A stretch of DNA of 25,452 nucleotides from Candidatus Gastranaerophilales bacterium (lineage in GTDB: Bacteria; Cyanobacteriota; Vampirovibrionia; Gastranaerophilales; Gastranaerophilaceae), in the NCBI GenBank assembly GCA_900769355.1, contig CAAGGG010000003.1, forward strand, positions 1 to 25,452, given 5' to 3'. Made by a program: the position numbers and the translations under genes. Below are positions 7,580 to 17,400 of the stretch, in pieces. The stretch's first letter is position 1, and every line of letters starts with the position of its first letter. The notes beneath the pieces were generated by a model. It worked only from the letters and a program-made list of their open reading frames with translations, was not told where the DNA came from and ran no database searches.

Positions 7580-8395
7580 ATGTCTATAATGTTGGAAAAT
7601 AAACAGGGATTAATAGCCGGAGATGGAATTCTTCCGGTTGAGATGGCGCGCCATGCAAAAGAAAATGGCTTTGAAGTTATTTGTGTTTCTTTGGCTAACG
7701 ACAGTTTGAAAGAATTGAAAAAATATTGTTCAAAAGTTTACTCTTGCCACCCCGGTGAGATGAGCAAAATAGAAAAGATTTTTACAGAAGAAGAAATTAA
7801 ACAGGTCACTTTTTTGGGGAAAGTACATAAGCGTGTGCTTTTGCAACTTCACAAGTTTGATAAAAGAGCCATTGAAATATTAAAAACAGTAAAAAGATTG
7901 AACGATGATGAAGTAATGCTTTTAATTGTAAAAGAGTTTGAAAAGCATAATATTTCTGTTTTAGATCAAACTATTTTTATTAAAAACTTGATGATTCCAT
8001 CAGGTGTTTTAGGGAAATTAAAACCAACAGAACAACAGATGGAAGATGTAAACTATGGATTTTGGCTAGCAAAAGAGATGGGCAAAGTTGATGTCGGACA
8101 ATCTGTTGTAATCAAAGATAAAATGATTATGGCTGTTGAGGCAATTGAAGGTACTGATATGTGCATTAAACGTGGGGCGAAACTCGCAAAACGAAATGCG
8201 GTTGTTGTTAAGGTTTCTAAACCGTTTCAGGACAAGAGATTTGATATTCCTGCAATCGGTTTGAGAACGTTGAGAACAATGCATAAATATAAGGCAGATT
8301 TGATTGCAGTTGAAGCAAATGAGACAATTATTGTTGATCAAGAAAAAGTTGTTGAATATGCTGACAGACACGGTATCGTAATTTTGGCAGTGTAG
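7580..8395 (+). CDS. lpxI: UDP-2,3-diacylglucosamine pyrophosphatase LpxI
   Basis: LpxI hydrolyses UDP-2,3-diacylglucosamine to lipid X (2,3-diacylglucosamine 1-phosphate) and UMP, a step of lipid A synthesis at the inner leaflet. It is the alternative to LpxH found in alphaproteobacteria and several other phyla. The 271-residue length is typical. The N-terminal GLIAGDGILPVEMARHAKENGF (about 10-31) and the C-terminal region with AIEGTDMCIKRG, KVSKPFQDKRFDIPAIG and VDQEKVVEYADRHGI are characteristic of the former DUF1009 family. The stop is one base before the lpxB start, so substrate and product enzymes are made together. Confidence 0.93.
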   Translation: MSIMLENKQGLIAGDGILPVEMARHAKENGFEVICVSLANDSLKELKKYCSKVYSCHPGEMSKIEKIFTEEEIKQVTFLGKVHKRVLLQLHKFDKRAIEILKTVKRLNDDEVMLLIVKEFEKHNISVLDQTIFIKNLMIPSGVLGKLKPTEQQMEDVNYGFWLAKEMGKVDVGQSVVIKDKMIMAVEAIEGTDMCIKRGAKLAKRNAVVVKVSKPFQDKRFDIPAIGLRTLRTMHKYKADLIAVEANETIIVDQEKVVEYADRHGIVILAV

Positions 8396-8396
8396 T

Positions 8397-9521
8397 ATGA
8401 AAAAAGTTTTTATTATTACAGGTGAATATTCTGGAGATATACACGCATCTCACGTTGTTAAGGCTTTAAAACAAATTAATCCGGACGTTGAGATAGAGGG
8501 TGTTGGTGGCGAAAATCTAAAAAATGCAGGTGTTAAACTTTTTTCTGATCAAAAGAAAATGGGAGCAGTCGGACTTTCATTGAAGATAATCACTGATCAT
8601 TTTTTGTTAGGTAAACGAATTGTTGATTATTTAACAAAGGAATATAAACCTGATTTAGTGCTTTTGATTGACTATGGTGTTTTTAATCTAAACATTTCGA
8701 AATTTTTAAAACGAGCAGGCATAAAAACTCTATACTATATTCCGCCGCAGGTTTGGGCTAGTCGCAAATGGCGAATTAATACTATAAAGAAAAATATTGA
8801 TGAAGTTCTTTGTATTTTCCCGTTTGAAAAAACAATGTATGAAAGTTATGGTATCAAGACTCATTATTGTGGGCACCCGCTTGTTTCACAGTTACATGAA
8901 AAGGTTGATAAAGATAAATTTTTTGAAAAACATGGTTTTGATAAAAATAAAAAATTAGTGGCAATTTTCCCTGGGTCAAGAGAGTTTGAGCTTAAATTTT
9001 TGATGAAAGTGTTTGTTAAAACTGCTCAGAATTTACAGAAAAATCACCCTGATTTGCAATTTTGTATTTCGCATGCTCCGAATTTGTCTGATAGTGTATA
9101 TGACAAGTATTTGCAAAAAACAGATTTTCCGGTTATAAAAGGTGAAAATCAGGCGTTGTTGAGTGTATCAGATGCATTGATATTGGCATCAGGAACGGTT
9201 GCTCTGGAAGCTTGTCTTTACCAAACTCCGATGATTATAGCATACCGTGGACCTTGGCTTTTTTATCTGATTTATTTGATTGTGAGATGCATAAAACGAG
9301 TTTCTTTACCAAATATAATTGCGGACAAATCGATTGTGCCTGAGATTATTCAAGGCGATGTGAATGTTTCTAAAATCTCTTATGAGATTGAAAAATTGCT
9401 TTATGACAACGATTATAGACGACAAAACATTAAGGATTTGGGAGATGTGAAAGCGTTGCTTTCGGATAAAATTTCGTCGGTTGAAGTTGCGAAAGTAATC
9501 GATAGTTCGTTACGTGCTTAA
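8397..9521 (+). CDS. lpxB: Lipid-A-disaccharide synthase LpxB
   Basis: LpxB (GT19) joins lipid X, the product of LpxI, to UDP-2,3-diacylglucosamine to form the beta-1,6 lipid A disaccharide on the cytoplasmic face of the inner membrane. The 374-residue product shows ITGEYSGDIHAS (about 7-18), GVGGENLKNAG (about 36-45), IDYGVFN (about 91-97, keeping the Asp equivalent to E. coli D98), PPQVWASRKWRI (about 116-127), FPGSREFELK (about 191-200) and the UDP-binding LASGTVALEA region. The hydrophobic patch LFYLIYLIVRCIKR is typical of its membrane-associated surface. It is the last clear LPS gene of the operon; no kdsA, kdtA or lpxK is in the window. Confidence 0.95.
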   Translation: MKKVFIITGEYSGDIHASHVVKALKQINPDVEIEGVGGENLKNAGVKLFSDQKKMGAVGLSLKIITDHFLLGKRIVDYLTKEYKPDLVLLIDYGVFNLNISKFLKRAGIKTLYYIPPQVWASRKWRINTIKKNIDEVLCIFPFEKTMYESYGIKTHYCGHPLVSQLHEKVDKDKFFEKHGFDKNKKLVAIFPGSREFELKFLMKVFVKTAQNLQKNHPDLQFCISHAPNLSDSVYDKYLQKTDFPVIKGENQALLSVSDALILASGTVALEACLYQTPMIIAYRGPWLFYLIYLIVRCIKRVSLPNIIADKSIVPEIIQGDVNVSKISYEIEKLLYDNDYRRQNIKDLGDVKALLSDKISSVEVAKVIDSSLRA

Positions 9522-9581
9522 TAAAACTTTAAAAATCGTCAAAAAACTCGTTGTATTAACGTTTATATAAACAGGTAGCGT

Positions 9582-11231
9582 ATGATAAATTCTGTTTATA
9601 CAACAAATGCCGTGAAAAACGGTGCATTTAACGATTTTAAACAGCCTCAAAATGGTTATTATATCAACGTGCCAATTGATGAAAAAACTCAAGAAGAAGT
9701 CAAAAAAGAGAAGAGTCATAAACTGGGAACAACTATTACGCTATCTGCTCTTGCGGTTGGTTTTGGAACACTTGCAATATTTAGTGGGCGTTTAAACAAA
9801 GGTGCAACAAAGTATTTAAACAAGTGGCGTGTTATGTTAGAGCAAAAGATTGCAAAAGGTGGAAAATACCAAAACTTTTATAGGTACGCCTTAGCAAAAA
9901 TCGAATCTTTTCTTGGAAAAACGGAAAGCATCAATAATTTTACGTCATTTAAAGATGTAATTTGTCAACGCTTAATGTGGGGAAAAGACGGGCAAAGAAC
10001 CTTCACCCGTAGAATTCATGAAGGAATTACAAGGGGATTTAATAAAATTAGCCGCAGTACGGTAATTTCTTCTTATGCGTCGACACAAGAAAGATTTTCT
10101 CGTTTGACAGAGCATTTTACTTCTATAAATGAAGAAATTTTGAGGTCAAAGCCGGCAGATACAGTGGTAGCCAATGCTGTAAACTCATTGAATACTAAAA
10201 TAGCTTCTGTAAATAGAAATTTGGAAAACGGTTTTGGTATAAATGCGCGAACAGAAAGACTTAAAGAGGTGAATAAGGCTACAGACGGTTTGTTTGAATA
10301 TTTTTGGAATGCAAGTTTGAGTGATATCAAAAACTTTCGAACCAAAGATATGTGGCAAAGTTATATCGCAGAAACCTATATGCAACCTGCTAAAAACAAA
10401 CTTGCCGCAGATACAAGTGCTTTGAGAAGGTTAATTTCTCATAATATTTCAGATAGTTATAAGGCTTCGAGCGGATTTGTTGATGAATTACAAAAACTCG
10501 TAAATCCTTCTGATTTGGCTACAAATGAAGTTTTGAATTCAATTCGCTCTGGTCTAACAAAATATAAAAAATTATCAGGTGCGCAAGAGGCAACAGAGCG
10601 CGCGGATTTATGTAAAGAAATTTCGCAAAATTTGAAAAAATTGGTAGACAGTTTTAGAACTGTTGCAACTGAACAAAAATATGATGATGATGCTCTGAAA
10701 TCAGTAGTAGAATTTGTTTCAAAAATTGAAAAAGTAATCAGTAATAACTCAAAAGGTGAGTTGGAAGAAATTTTGACAACTTACAAGGCATTGTTGCCTC
10801 GTGATAAATATTTGAAACTTAAAGCAGAGGTCGCTAAGGCTGTGAAATCTCTCGATAAGTCTATTGAAATTGAAACTGTGCAATATGTAGACAAAGCAAG
10901 GGATTTAAAGCTTGGAGCCGCCCCAACAGATGTATTGTCTATTTTGACGACAGTTGGTGCAGTTGGTTATTACGTGAGCAAATCAGATAACAAAGATGAA
11001 AGGATTTCAGCGTCCTTAAAATATGGAATACCAGCAATTGGGGCAATCGCAACATCTTTATTCTGTACCGCAAAATTGATTTCAGGTGGTAAAGCTATGT
11101 TCTTTGGTTTGGCTTCAGGCTGGGTAATTAATAAAATTGGTGTTTTTGTCGATGATTTGAGGAAAAAATACTCGCTAGATGTATCTTTTCGTCCCAAAGA
11201 TTTCCTAAAACCTCAATCAGATAAAGTATAA
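9582..11231 (+). CDS. Unknown membrane protein with long helical central region
   Basis: I do not recognise the family. The 549-residue product starts with a polar, Asn-rich stretch (MINSVYTTNAVKNGAFNDFK) and a charged segment, then a membrane helix (about 49-69, TTITLSALAVGFGTLAIFSG). About 370 residues of mostly amphipathic helix follow, rich in Lys, Ser and Asn and probably partly coiled-coil. Near the C-terminus there are two or three hydrophobic segments (about 450-466, 483-503 and 507-523) and a basic tail. There is no visible catalytic motif. The ATG has an AGG-type ribosome binding site, and a perfect GTTTATATAAAC palindrome (9561-9572) lies just upstream. It sits 60 bases after lpxB, so it may be read from the LPS operon, but nothing ties it to LPS chemistry. 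Confidence 0.7.
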   Translation: MINSVYTTNAVKNGAFNDFKQPQNGYYINVPIDEKTQEEVKKEKSHKLGTTITLSALAVGFGTLAIFSGRLNKGATKYLNKWRVMLEQKIAKGGKYQNFYRYALAKIESFLGKTESINNFTSFKDVICQRLMWGKDGQRTFTRRIHEGITRGFNKISRSTVISSYASTQERFSRLTEHFTSINEEILRSKPADTVVANAVNSLNTKIASVNRNLENGFGINARTERLKEVNKATDGLFEYFWNASLSDIKNFRTKDMWQSYIAETYMQPAKNKLAADTSALRRLISHNISDSYKASSGFVDELQKLVNPSDLATNEVLNSIRSGLTKYKKLSGAQEATERADLCKEISQNLKKLVDSFRTVATEQKYDDDALKSVVEFVSKIEKVISNNSKGELEEILTTYKALLPRDKYLKLKAEVAKAVKSLDKSIEIETVQYVDKARDLKLGAAPTDVLSILTTVGAVGYYVSKSDNKDERISASLKYGIPAIGAIATSLFCTAKLISGGKAMFFGLASGWVINKIGVFVDDLRKKYSLDVSFRPKDFLKPQSDKV

Positions 11232-11247
11232 ACAATAGATTTATTTT

Positions 11248-11256
11248 TGCTACAAT
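11248..11256 (+). promoter_or_regulatory. Candidate extended -10 promoter for the dGTPase-like gene
   Basis: TGC directly followed by TACAAT (11251-11256) forms an extended -10 element 20 bases before the ATG at 11277, with an AAAGGA ribosome binding site in between. No convincing -35 is seen. It would give this gene a start separate from the upstream unknown membrane protein gene. Confidence 0.4.
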
Positions 11257-11276
11257 CATAGAAAAAGGATAAAATA

Positions 11277-12305
11277 ATGGAGACAACTGAAAATACAATA
11301 AGATATAAATTAGAACAACGCGAAATAGATAATTTAAGTGAATTTGCTACTAAAAGCCGTTTTACCAAAGGAAGAAAGAAGAAGATTGAACCTTGTCCTA
11401 TGCGTACGGAATTTCAACGTGATAGAGATAGAATTTTGCATTCAAAGGCATTCAGACGTTTGAAACATAAGACACAAGTCTTTTTGTCCCCGTTTGATGA
11501 TCATTTTAGAACTCGTTTGACTCATACGTTGGAAGTTTCGCAAATTGGACGTTCGATTGCGCGTGCACTAGATTTTAATGAAGATTTGGTTGAAGCAATT
11601 TCACTTGGACACGATTTGGGACACACACCTTTTGGGCATTGCGGAGAAAGTGTTTTGAACGAATTGGTAAAAGGTGGATTTCATCATAATATCCAAAGCG
11701 TTAGAGTTGTTGAAGTTTTGGAAGATTTGAATTTATGTCAAGAAACAATTGACGGAATTTTGACCCATACTTGGGGCTACATTCCCAAAACTCCTGAGGC
11801 GCAAATCGTTCAACTTGCAGATAAAATTGCTTATATTAACCACGATATTGAAGATTCTATCAGAGCAGGAATTATTGTGGAAAGAGATTTGCCAAAGGAT
11901 TGTATTGAATATTTTTCATCAATTCAAAGTAAACGCTTAAGTAAAATGATTAGCGAGATTGTGGTAAATTCAATTGGCAAGCAAGAAGTTTCAATGAGTG
12001 AGGAAGGTTGGCATTACACAACAAAACTACGTCAGTGGATGTTTGAAAATGTATATGAAGAAGCATCGCCGGCTAAGCTTGAAGAGAAAAAAGCTCGAAA
12101 TGTGATTAAAGAACTTTTCTTGTTGTATTGCGATATGCTAAAACCTATTTGTGAAGAGACTAAAATCGAGCGTATTGTCACAGATTATATTTCCGGTATG
12201 ACTGATAGGTATGCAGTTGAAAGATACAAAGAAAACTTTATTCCAATGGGCTTTAAAACTAGTGCCAAAGACGATTATTTGTTCCGTCTTGCAAAATTAT
12301 ATTAA
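11277..12305 (+). CDS. Deoxyguanosinetriphosphate triphosphohydrolase-like HD hydrolase
   Basis: dGTPase-family HD enzymes hydrolyse dNTPs to the nucleoside and triphosphate, affecting nucleotide pools and sometimes phage resistance. The 342-residue product has the HD metal ligands in order: H83 in RLTHTLEV, H112-D113 in LGHDLGHTPFGH, and D182 in QLADKIAYINHDIED. The N-terminal DRDRILHSKAFRRLKHKTQV motif (about 49-68) is diagnostic for dGTPase-like proteins, and the length fits the shorter, widely distributed subgroup rather than E. coli Dgt (~500). The nearby nupC-type nucleoside transporter could be functionally related, although it is on the other strand. The 3' end overlaps the convergent pseudopilin gene by 47 bp. 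Confidence 0.92.
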   Translation: METTENTIRYKLEQREIDNLSEFATKSRFTKGRKKKIEPCPMRTEFQRDRDRILHSKAFRRLKHKTQVFLSPFDDHFRTRLTHTLEVSQIGRSIARALDFNEDLVEAISLGHDLGHTPFGHCGESVLNELVKGGFHHNIQSVRVVEVLEDLNLCQETIDGILTHTWGYIPKTPEAQIVQLADKIAYINHDIEDSIRAGIIVERDLPKDCIEYFSSIQSKRLSKMISEIVVNSIGKQEVSMSEEGWHYTTKLRQWMFENVYEEASPAKLEEKKARNVIKELFLLYCDMLKPICEETKIERIVTDYISGMTDRYAVERYKENFIPMGFKTSAKDDYLFRLAKLY

Positions 12306-12948
12306 GTTCAATAAAGTCTTTTTGATTGTTGAAGTTTGCAACCTTTTGGAAATTTCCAATTGTTGCGTAGTATTTCTTTCCTTCGCATAAGTACTTAGTT
12401 TCATTAATTTGGTTGCAGTTTACATAAGCTTGTATGTATGGTTCTATCCCTTTGTCTTTGTAGTTTGAAACAACACAGGCTCCACCTGGAGACGTCCAAT
12501 TTGGGTAAAATCCAAAAATCATACATTGTGCAGATTTTTCGTAATTTGCATAGTTGTTTAAGTATTTTGCTTTTATGCAAAAGTAAACGTCAGACGCGTT
12601 AAATCTAACTCCGCTTCCGTCTGGAAATATAAATATCGTATTTTTTCCGTCAAGTGTTTTCATTCGTTCGGTTGTTACGTATTTATCAAAATACTTATCC
12701 CAAAACGGTTCATTATCAAGTGTTTTATTTATCCTAGTCCATTCATGCCTGTCGCCATTTTCGCGTTCTGAAAGGATAATTGCTTGGTTCATAGTCGTGT
12801 AAAATTTTTTGACAGAGGTTTCAATAATAGATTTTTTGTAGTTATCAATAATTGTAGGAAGTGTAAGAGCTGTAACAATTCCTATAACTCCTAGTGTGAT
12901 AAGGGTTTCGGCTAAAGTAAAAGCTGATTCCCGATTTTTGTTAATCAT
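12259..12948 (-). CDS. Type IV pilin-like prepilin (pseudopilin)
   Basis: The 229-residue product starts with a short basic leader (MINKNRESA) followed by the prepilin signature FTLAETLITLGVIGIVTALTLPTII. Processing by prepilin peptidase would fall between A9 and F10, with Glu at mature position 5 as in type IV pilins and type II secretion pseudopilins. The usual Gly at -1 is Ala here, which these peptidases can accept. The mature domain has several Cys residues. I chose the ATG at 12948 over the TTG at 12972 because a GGAG site lies 8-9 bases before it and the leader then has normal length. It begins 40 bases after nupC on the same strand. No pilus assembly genes are nearby, so its role (DNA uptake, adhesion, secretion) is open. 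Confidence 0.85.
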   Translation of the reverse strand: MINKNRESAFTLAETLITLGVIGIVTALTLPTIIDNYKKSIIETSVKKFYTTMNQAIILSERENGDRHEWTRINKTLDNEPFWDKYFDKYVTTERMKTLDGKNTIFIFPDGSGVRFNASDVYFCIKAKYLNNYANYEKSAQCMIFGFYPNWTSPGGACVVSNYKDKGIEPYIQAYVNCNQINETKYLCEGKKYYATIGNFQKVANFNNQKDFIELNIILQDGTNNRLWH

Positions 12949-12988
12949 CTTAAATCTCCATATTCTTGACAAATAATATTATTGAAAT

Positions 12989-14269
12989 TTAGTTAAATAG
13001 TACCCCTGCAATAGCTGCTGACATATAGCAAGTTAGCGTTCCACAGATAAGTGCACGAACTCCAAGTCTTGCAAGATTTTTTCTTTGGTTCGGAGCAAGT
13101 TCTCCGATACCGCCGAGTTGAATTGCAATTGAGCCGAAGTTTCCAAAGCTACATAAGGCAAAACTTGCAATTAGGAAACTCTTGTCTGATAAATGGGTTG
13201 GCAGACTTGTCAAATCAAAGTATGCGACCATTTCGTTCAGAACAAGTTTGGTTCCCATTAAGCTTCCGACAGTTGTTGCTTCTTTTAATGGTACTCCCAT
13301 TAAGTATGCAAACACTGAGAATATTTTGCCCAGTATTAACTTCAATGATAGATGTGTTAAGTCAAAAGAGGCAAAATTAACATGTAAATATTTTACTATT
13401 AAGTTTCCTGATACACCTAGGACCCAGTCAATCATTGCAACAAGAGCAACAAGTGCTAAAATCATTGCAACAACATTAATAGCAACTTTCATACCTTCAG
13501 ACGCGCCGGCAGAAATTGCATCAAATACGTTGATATAAGGCTTTCTACGTTTGCTGTAAGTGATTTTGATATCTTCGCTTGTTTCTGGTGTGCCTGTTTC
13601 AGGAAAAACTATTTTGGTCATAACAAGAGCACCCGGAGCTGCCATAATTGATGCTGCCAAAAGATATTGCGCCGGAATTCCCATGCCGATATAAATAGGC
13701 ATTGTCGCGCCGGAAATGCAGGCCATACTCCCTGCCATTGACGCTAAAAGTTCAGAACGAGTAAGTTTTGCCAAATATGGTCTAATCATAATTTGTGCGG
13801 CAATTTGTCCGACAAATGCGCTTGCAACGTTAGATAATGCTTCTGCACCACTTACGCCCATAAGTTTGTTCATGGCTTTCCCGAAAATAGGAACAATACG
13901 TTGCATGATGCCGTAGTAGTATAGAATATTTACCAAAATCATCATGAAAATCAGTGATGCGATTAATTGAAGCGCGAAAACTTGTGCACCTGCACCAAAC
14001 ACAGATGAAAATTTGTCATCATGCATAAGTGGACCAAAAACAAACGCACCGCCTTCTTTGGCGAATTCTAAGATTTTTTGAATAAATAATCCGATGTTGT
14101 AAAACAAAGCCCGTCCGAGAGGAACTTTAAAAATAAATGCTGCAAGTAAAACCTGAAGCAAAAAGCCCATTCCTACTGTTTTATAGTTAATTGCTTTTCG
14201 GTTATTTGACATTAAAAAAGCTATCCCAAAGATTAAAATTATTCCAAGTAATCCAAAAAATCTATCCAT
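12989..14269 (-). CDS. Concentrative nucleoside transporter (NupC/CNT family)
   Basis: CNT transporters import nucleosides across the inner membrane using a proton or sodium gradient. The 426-residue, highly hydrophobic product has the family layout: N-terminal helices, a gate domain (GAGAQVFALQLIASLIFMMILVNILYYYGI), the helical-hairpin region with SGAEALSNVASAFVGQ (about 140-155) and ATMPIYIGMGIPAQY, and the C-terminal SFALCSFGNFGSIAIQLGGIGELAP hairpin that shapes the substrate site. The ATG at 14269 is preferred over the GTG two codons upstream (14275), because AAAGGG lies at a better distance. It is probably cotranscribed with the pseudopilin gene downstream. Confidence 0.92.
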   Translation of the reverse strand: MDRFFGLLGIILIFGIAFLMSNNRKAINYKTVGMGFLLQVLLAAFIFKVPLGRALFYNIGLFIQKILEFAKEGGAFVFGPLMHDDKFSSVFGAGAQVFALQLIASLIFMMILVNILYYYGIMQRIVPIFGKAMNKLMGVSGAEALSNVASAFVGQIAAQIMIRPYLAKLTRSELLASMAGSMACISGATMPIYIGMGIPAQYLLAASIMAAPGALVMTKIVFPETGTPETSEDIKITYSKRRKPYINVFDAISAGASEGMKVAINVVAMILALVALVAMIDWVLGVSGNLIVKYLHVNFASFDLTHLSLKLILGKIFSVFAYLMGVPLKEATTVGSLMGTKLVLNEMVAYFDLTSLPTHLSDKSFLIASFALCSFGNFGSIAIQLGGIGELAPNQRKNLARLGVRALICGTLTCYMSAAIAGVLFN

Positions 14270-14385
14270 ATTCACCCTTTTGTATATATAAACTATTGTT
14301 TTTATTTTATCGTAAATGTATAAAAAATGTTGTAATTATTGAAAAAACTTTACTTAATATTTCTTAACAAATCGGAGCAAAATTG

Positions 14386-14415
14386 TTGAAAAAAAATATG
14401 TTAGCGGTTTATGAT
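14386..14415 (+). promoter_or_regulatory. Candidate promoter for the large glycosyltransferase gene
   Basis: TTGAAA (14386-14391) and TATGAT (14410-14415) are separated by 18 bases and lie about 60 bases before the ATG at 14479. An AGGATAGGG stretch (14466-14474) gives the ribosome binding site. The 209 bases between divergent nupC and this gene hold nothing else I can identify. Confidence 0.4.
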
Positions 14416-14478
14416 ATAGGCGGAAATTTTCTGCAAAGTTTATATGTACATCAATAAATAAAGACAGGATAGGGTGAA

Positions 14479-17400
14479 ATGATGCGTGTTTATTCGGTAA
14501 TGCCAAGTTATACTGCGGCAAAATCAGGGAGAAGTAGTAGTGTTAATTCCAGTAGTCAAACAGGTTCTGTGGGTTTTAGTGTTCCAAATGTAATGCCGTC
14601 ATCTGGTGTAATGATTAGTTTTACAGGTGGAGAGAAAAATATTAATCAGTTTGCGTCATATTGTCCGGAAAACAAACGATATGGTTACTCAGCAGGCGGA
14701 TTGGGAGTCGTTTCTCAAGAAGCTCCGGCAAGTTGGCGACTAAGAGAGCATGCAGATGTTCGTGATTTTTCACCATATCACAGTTATGACAACGGTGATG
14801 GTGGCATAAAAGTTGTCTGTATGACAAAAGGCTCTGATGGACGGTATAAAACAGCCTATCCGCAAGAAAATTTTATTCATACAAAACAAGAAGAGAGTCT
14901 TGAAGATGTTGCAAAAAGAATTAAGCTTAAAAAAAATGAAAAACTAGCCTACGTTCGCCAATTAAAGCCAAATGATAAAGGACTTTCCGGCTTTGAAGAG
15001 TTAGAAGATACAGGAATTCGTGGTTCAGTTGTTCGTCCTTCAGTTGATGGTGTTGGAAAATCTGAAACAATTCCATATCGAGTATTTAGACTTAAAAATC
15101 TAAAAGATACAGTTGATGAGGCAGTAGACAAGTTTAAGGCTAAAGTTTATCAGGAAGTACAAGCACCTTTCAAAGACCGTTTTATGGGTGAAGTTCAAGC
15201 AAAATATGCGAAAGAAATGGAACTTGCAAAAGCTAAAGATGATGCTGCAACTGTATTATCTGTTCGAGAAACTGAAATCAAGCGTAAAAATCACCCTAAC
15301 GAAGAGTTTGAACCGATTATATTTAAAGATGAACAGCAAAAAGTTGAAGTGAAAATTAAACAAGAAGTTGCTGAAATGCTTTCCGGTAGCGAAGAATTAA
15401 AAACTCAGTATAAACAAAGACTTGCAAGTAAAGATGTTGCAGAGCACATTGCCTTAATCAAGGCTGGAGCAGCTCCTGAGGTTGCAGAAAGAAACTCTGC
15501 GTATTTTGTTCATACAGCAGGTTTGGCACGTTTTGAGAGTCCTTATGGCAATGACAATGCATATTATTCTTCAAGTGCTCAAATAGAGGTTGACGGCAAG
15601 TTGCAAAAAATCAATACAGATTTGGCTTATGCAGATAATAACAGAGCGTTTGTAGATGCTTTGCCAAAATTGAATTCAGCAGAACATGGTGAATTTAATC
15701 CGGCACAAGTTTGGTTGCATGACAGACCTTCTTTTGCGGTTGCGAGTTATATCGCAGATGAGTCGAATTTAGGCAATGAGTATTATAAAGGTTTAAAAAT
15801 CCATGGAACATTTCACAACCCTGGGCGTGATTATCAAGGGGCTCAAAGCAATCCGTTCGACTTTTTCAGAATAGTTGCCCGCAAAGAAGATGTTGAAATG
15901 TTGAACAAGCACCCTCAATTTACTAAATTGAGTGAGATTGAAGCTCATTGGGCAACAGCGTCTTTAGAAGAACAACGTTATGCAAATCAGATTATGCGTC
16001 CGTTTTTAGCTCCATTTATGGACGATTATGTAGATGCTTCAAGAGATTTGAGAACTTATAATATTTCAATGATTCCAGTTGCAGGAGTTCAGACAAACCC
16101 TGAAAATATCTCTGCCGGAACAGTGTCCATGAACTACGGTAAAGAAATGAAGTCGTTGGAAACTCCTGATATTGCTCAGTTTATGACAACAAAACTCGCA
16201 AGCATTGAAACAAAAGATGTTACAAACGGTAGTACCCCAGCGAATTTAAGACTAAATGATTCAACGGCAGATTTTTGTCAAAGAGGGCAGTTGAATGGTT
16301 TGACAGTCGCAAAAGAAGGGTTTACGCCTTATGAATACAAACCTGTATATGATAAAGAAGGAAAGTTTGTTTCAGATAACATTGACGAAATTTTAAAAGC
16401 TAAAAAGGCTAACACTCAATGGTTCCTTGATTCTATCGGGAAAGCGTACAACAGAGGCGGTCAACAGGCAGTGACTCAAATGTTTTTCAGCCCAGAACAG
16501 ATTTCAGGAAAAGGCGCAAGTGTAATCGGACATCTTTCAAAATACAAAGAAGGCGACATGTTGTTTATGGGCTGGGGACGTCCTGATCCGCAAAAGGGTT
16601 ATCCGTCAACGTTCCAAGCGTTTTTAGATTTCTTGAAAGATTCAAGTGTTGATAAAGAGGTTAAACAACATGCTAAACTTGTTGTCGGTGCAGGTGTTTG
16701 GGACGATAATGCCAGAGATTTTAAATGGGTAAAAGATATTATCAGCCAAATTGAAAGTCTGGATAACGGGGCATATCGCGGAAATGCTTGTTACGTAAAT
16801 GGCTTCTTCCCAAATAGACTTGTAGGTTGTGCAACTTTCTCCGAATTTACATCAAGGTTTGAGCCTTGTGGAATTACGCCGCTTGAATCTTTTGCGTCAG
16901 GAACACCTACTATTTCTACAAAAACTGGTGGTGCTCCAGATTTTATTGCTGCAACTCGAGGTTATTTAACAAAAAATCCGTACCTTAGAAATCCTGAAAG
17001 TCTTGGCTTAACGGCTGATGATTTGAAAGGTAAGGTAGGAGAAGAACTCGGAAACACAATTGATGGAGCTAGAATGAAAGCAAATGCTGCAGAAGTTAAA
17101 GAATGTGTTGCTGCTGCTGTGACAGATTTCAATGCTTCTACAAAGGAAGGCAAGATTTCAAAATATGCTGAAATGGTTCGAGATTGTTTACAACAGAAAA
17201 TTGACTGGCATGAAAACAGTGCTTACAATGGCGGAAAAACTGCAAATGAGCGTTATATGACAGAAATATTTGAAGTTGATAAAGGTTTTGCCGCAAGGAA
17301 TAAGGAGAAAATGAATCGTCTTGTTGGCAAAGGTTTTGGTATCGCTGATAATATTGTTGATGCGGCTAAAAAATTGCGTAACAAATGGACTAAGACAGTT

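Noticed and set aside
8066..8371. 101-codon minus-strand frame inside lpxI
   Set aside because: It is antisense to conserved LpxI motifs and looks like a by-product of codon use.
8667..8690. LpxB IDYGVFN as a sign of inactivation
   Set aside because: The Asp equivalent to the important D98 of E. coli is kept; the following Pro-Asp positions vary in other LpxB proteins.
12949..12972. TTG start of the pseudopilin at 12972
   Set aside because: It would add eight residues before a normal prepilin leader. The ATG at 12948 has a GGAG site at correct spacing.
13051..13538. Two overlapping plus-strand frames inside nupC
   Set aside because: They are antisense to a well-supported hydrophobic transporter gene, have no ribosome binding site and no recognisable motif.
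14270..14275. GTG start of nupC two codons upstream
   Set aside because: It sits too close to the AAAGGG site; the ATG at 14269 fits better. The difference is only two residues.
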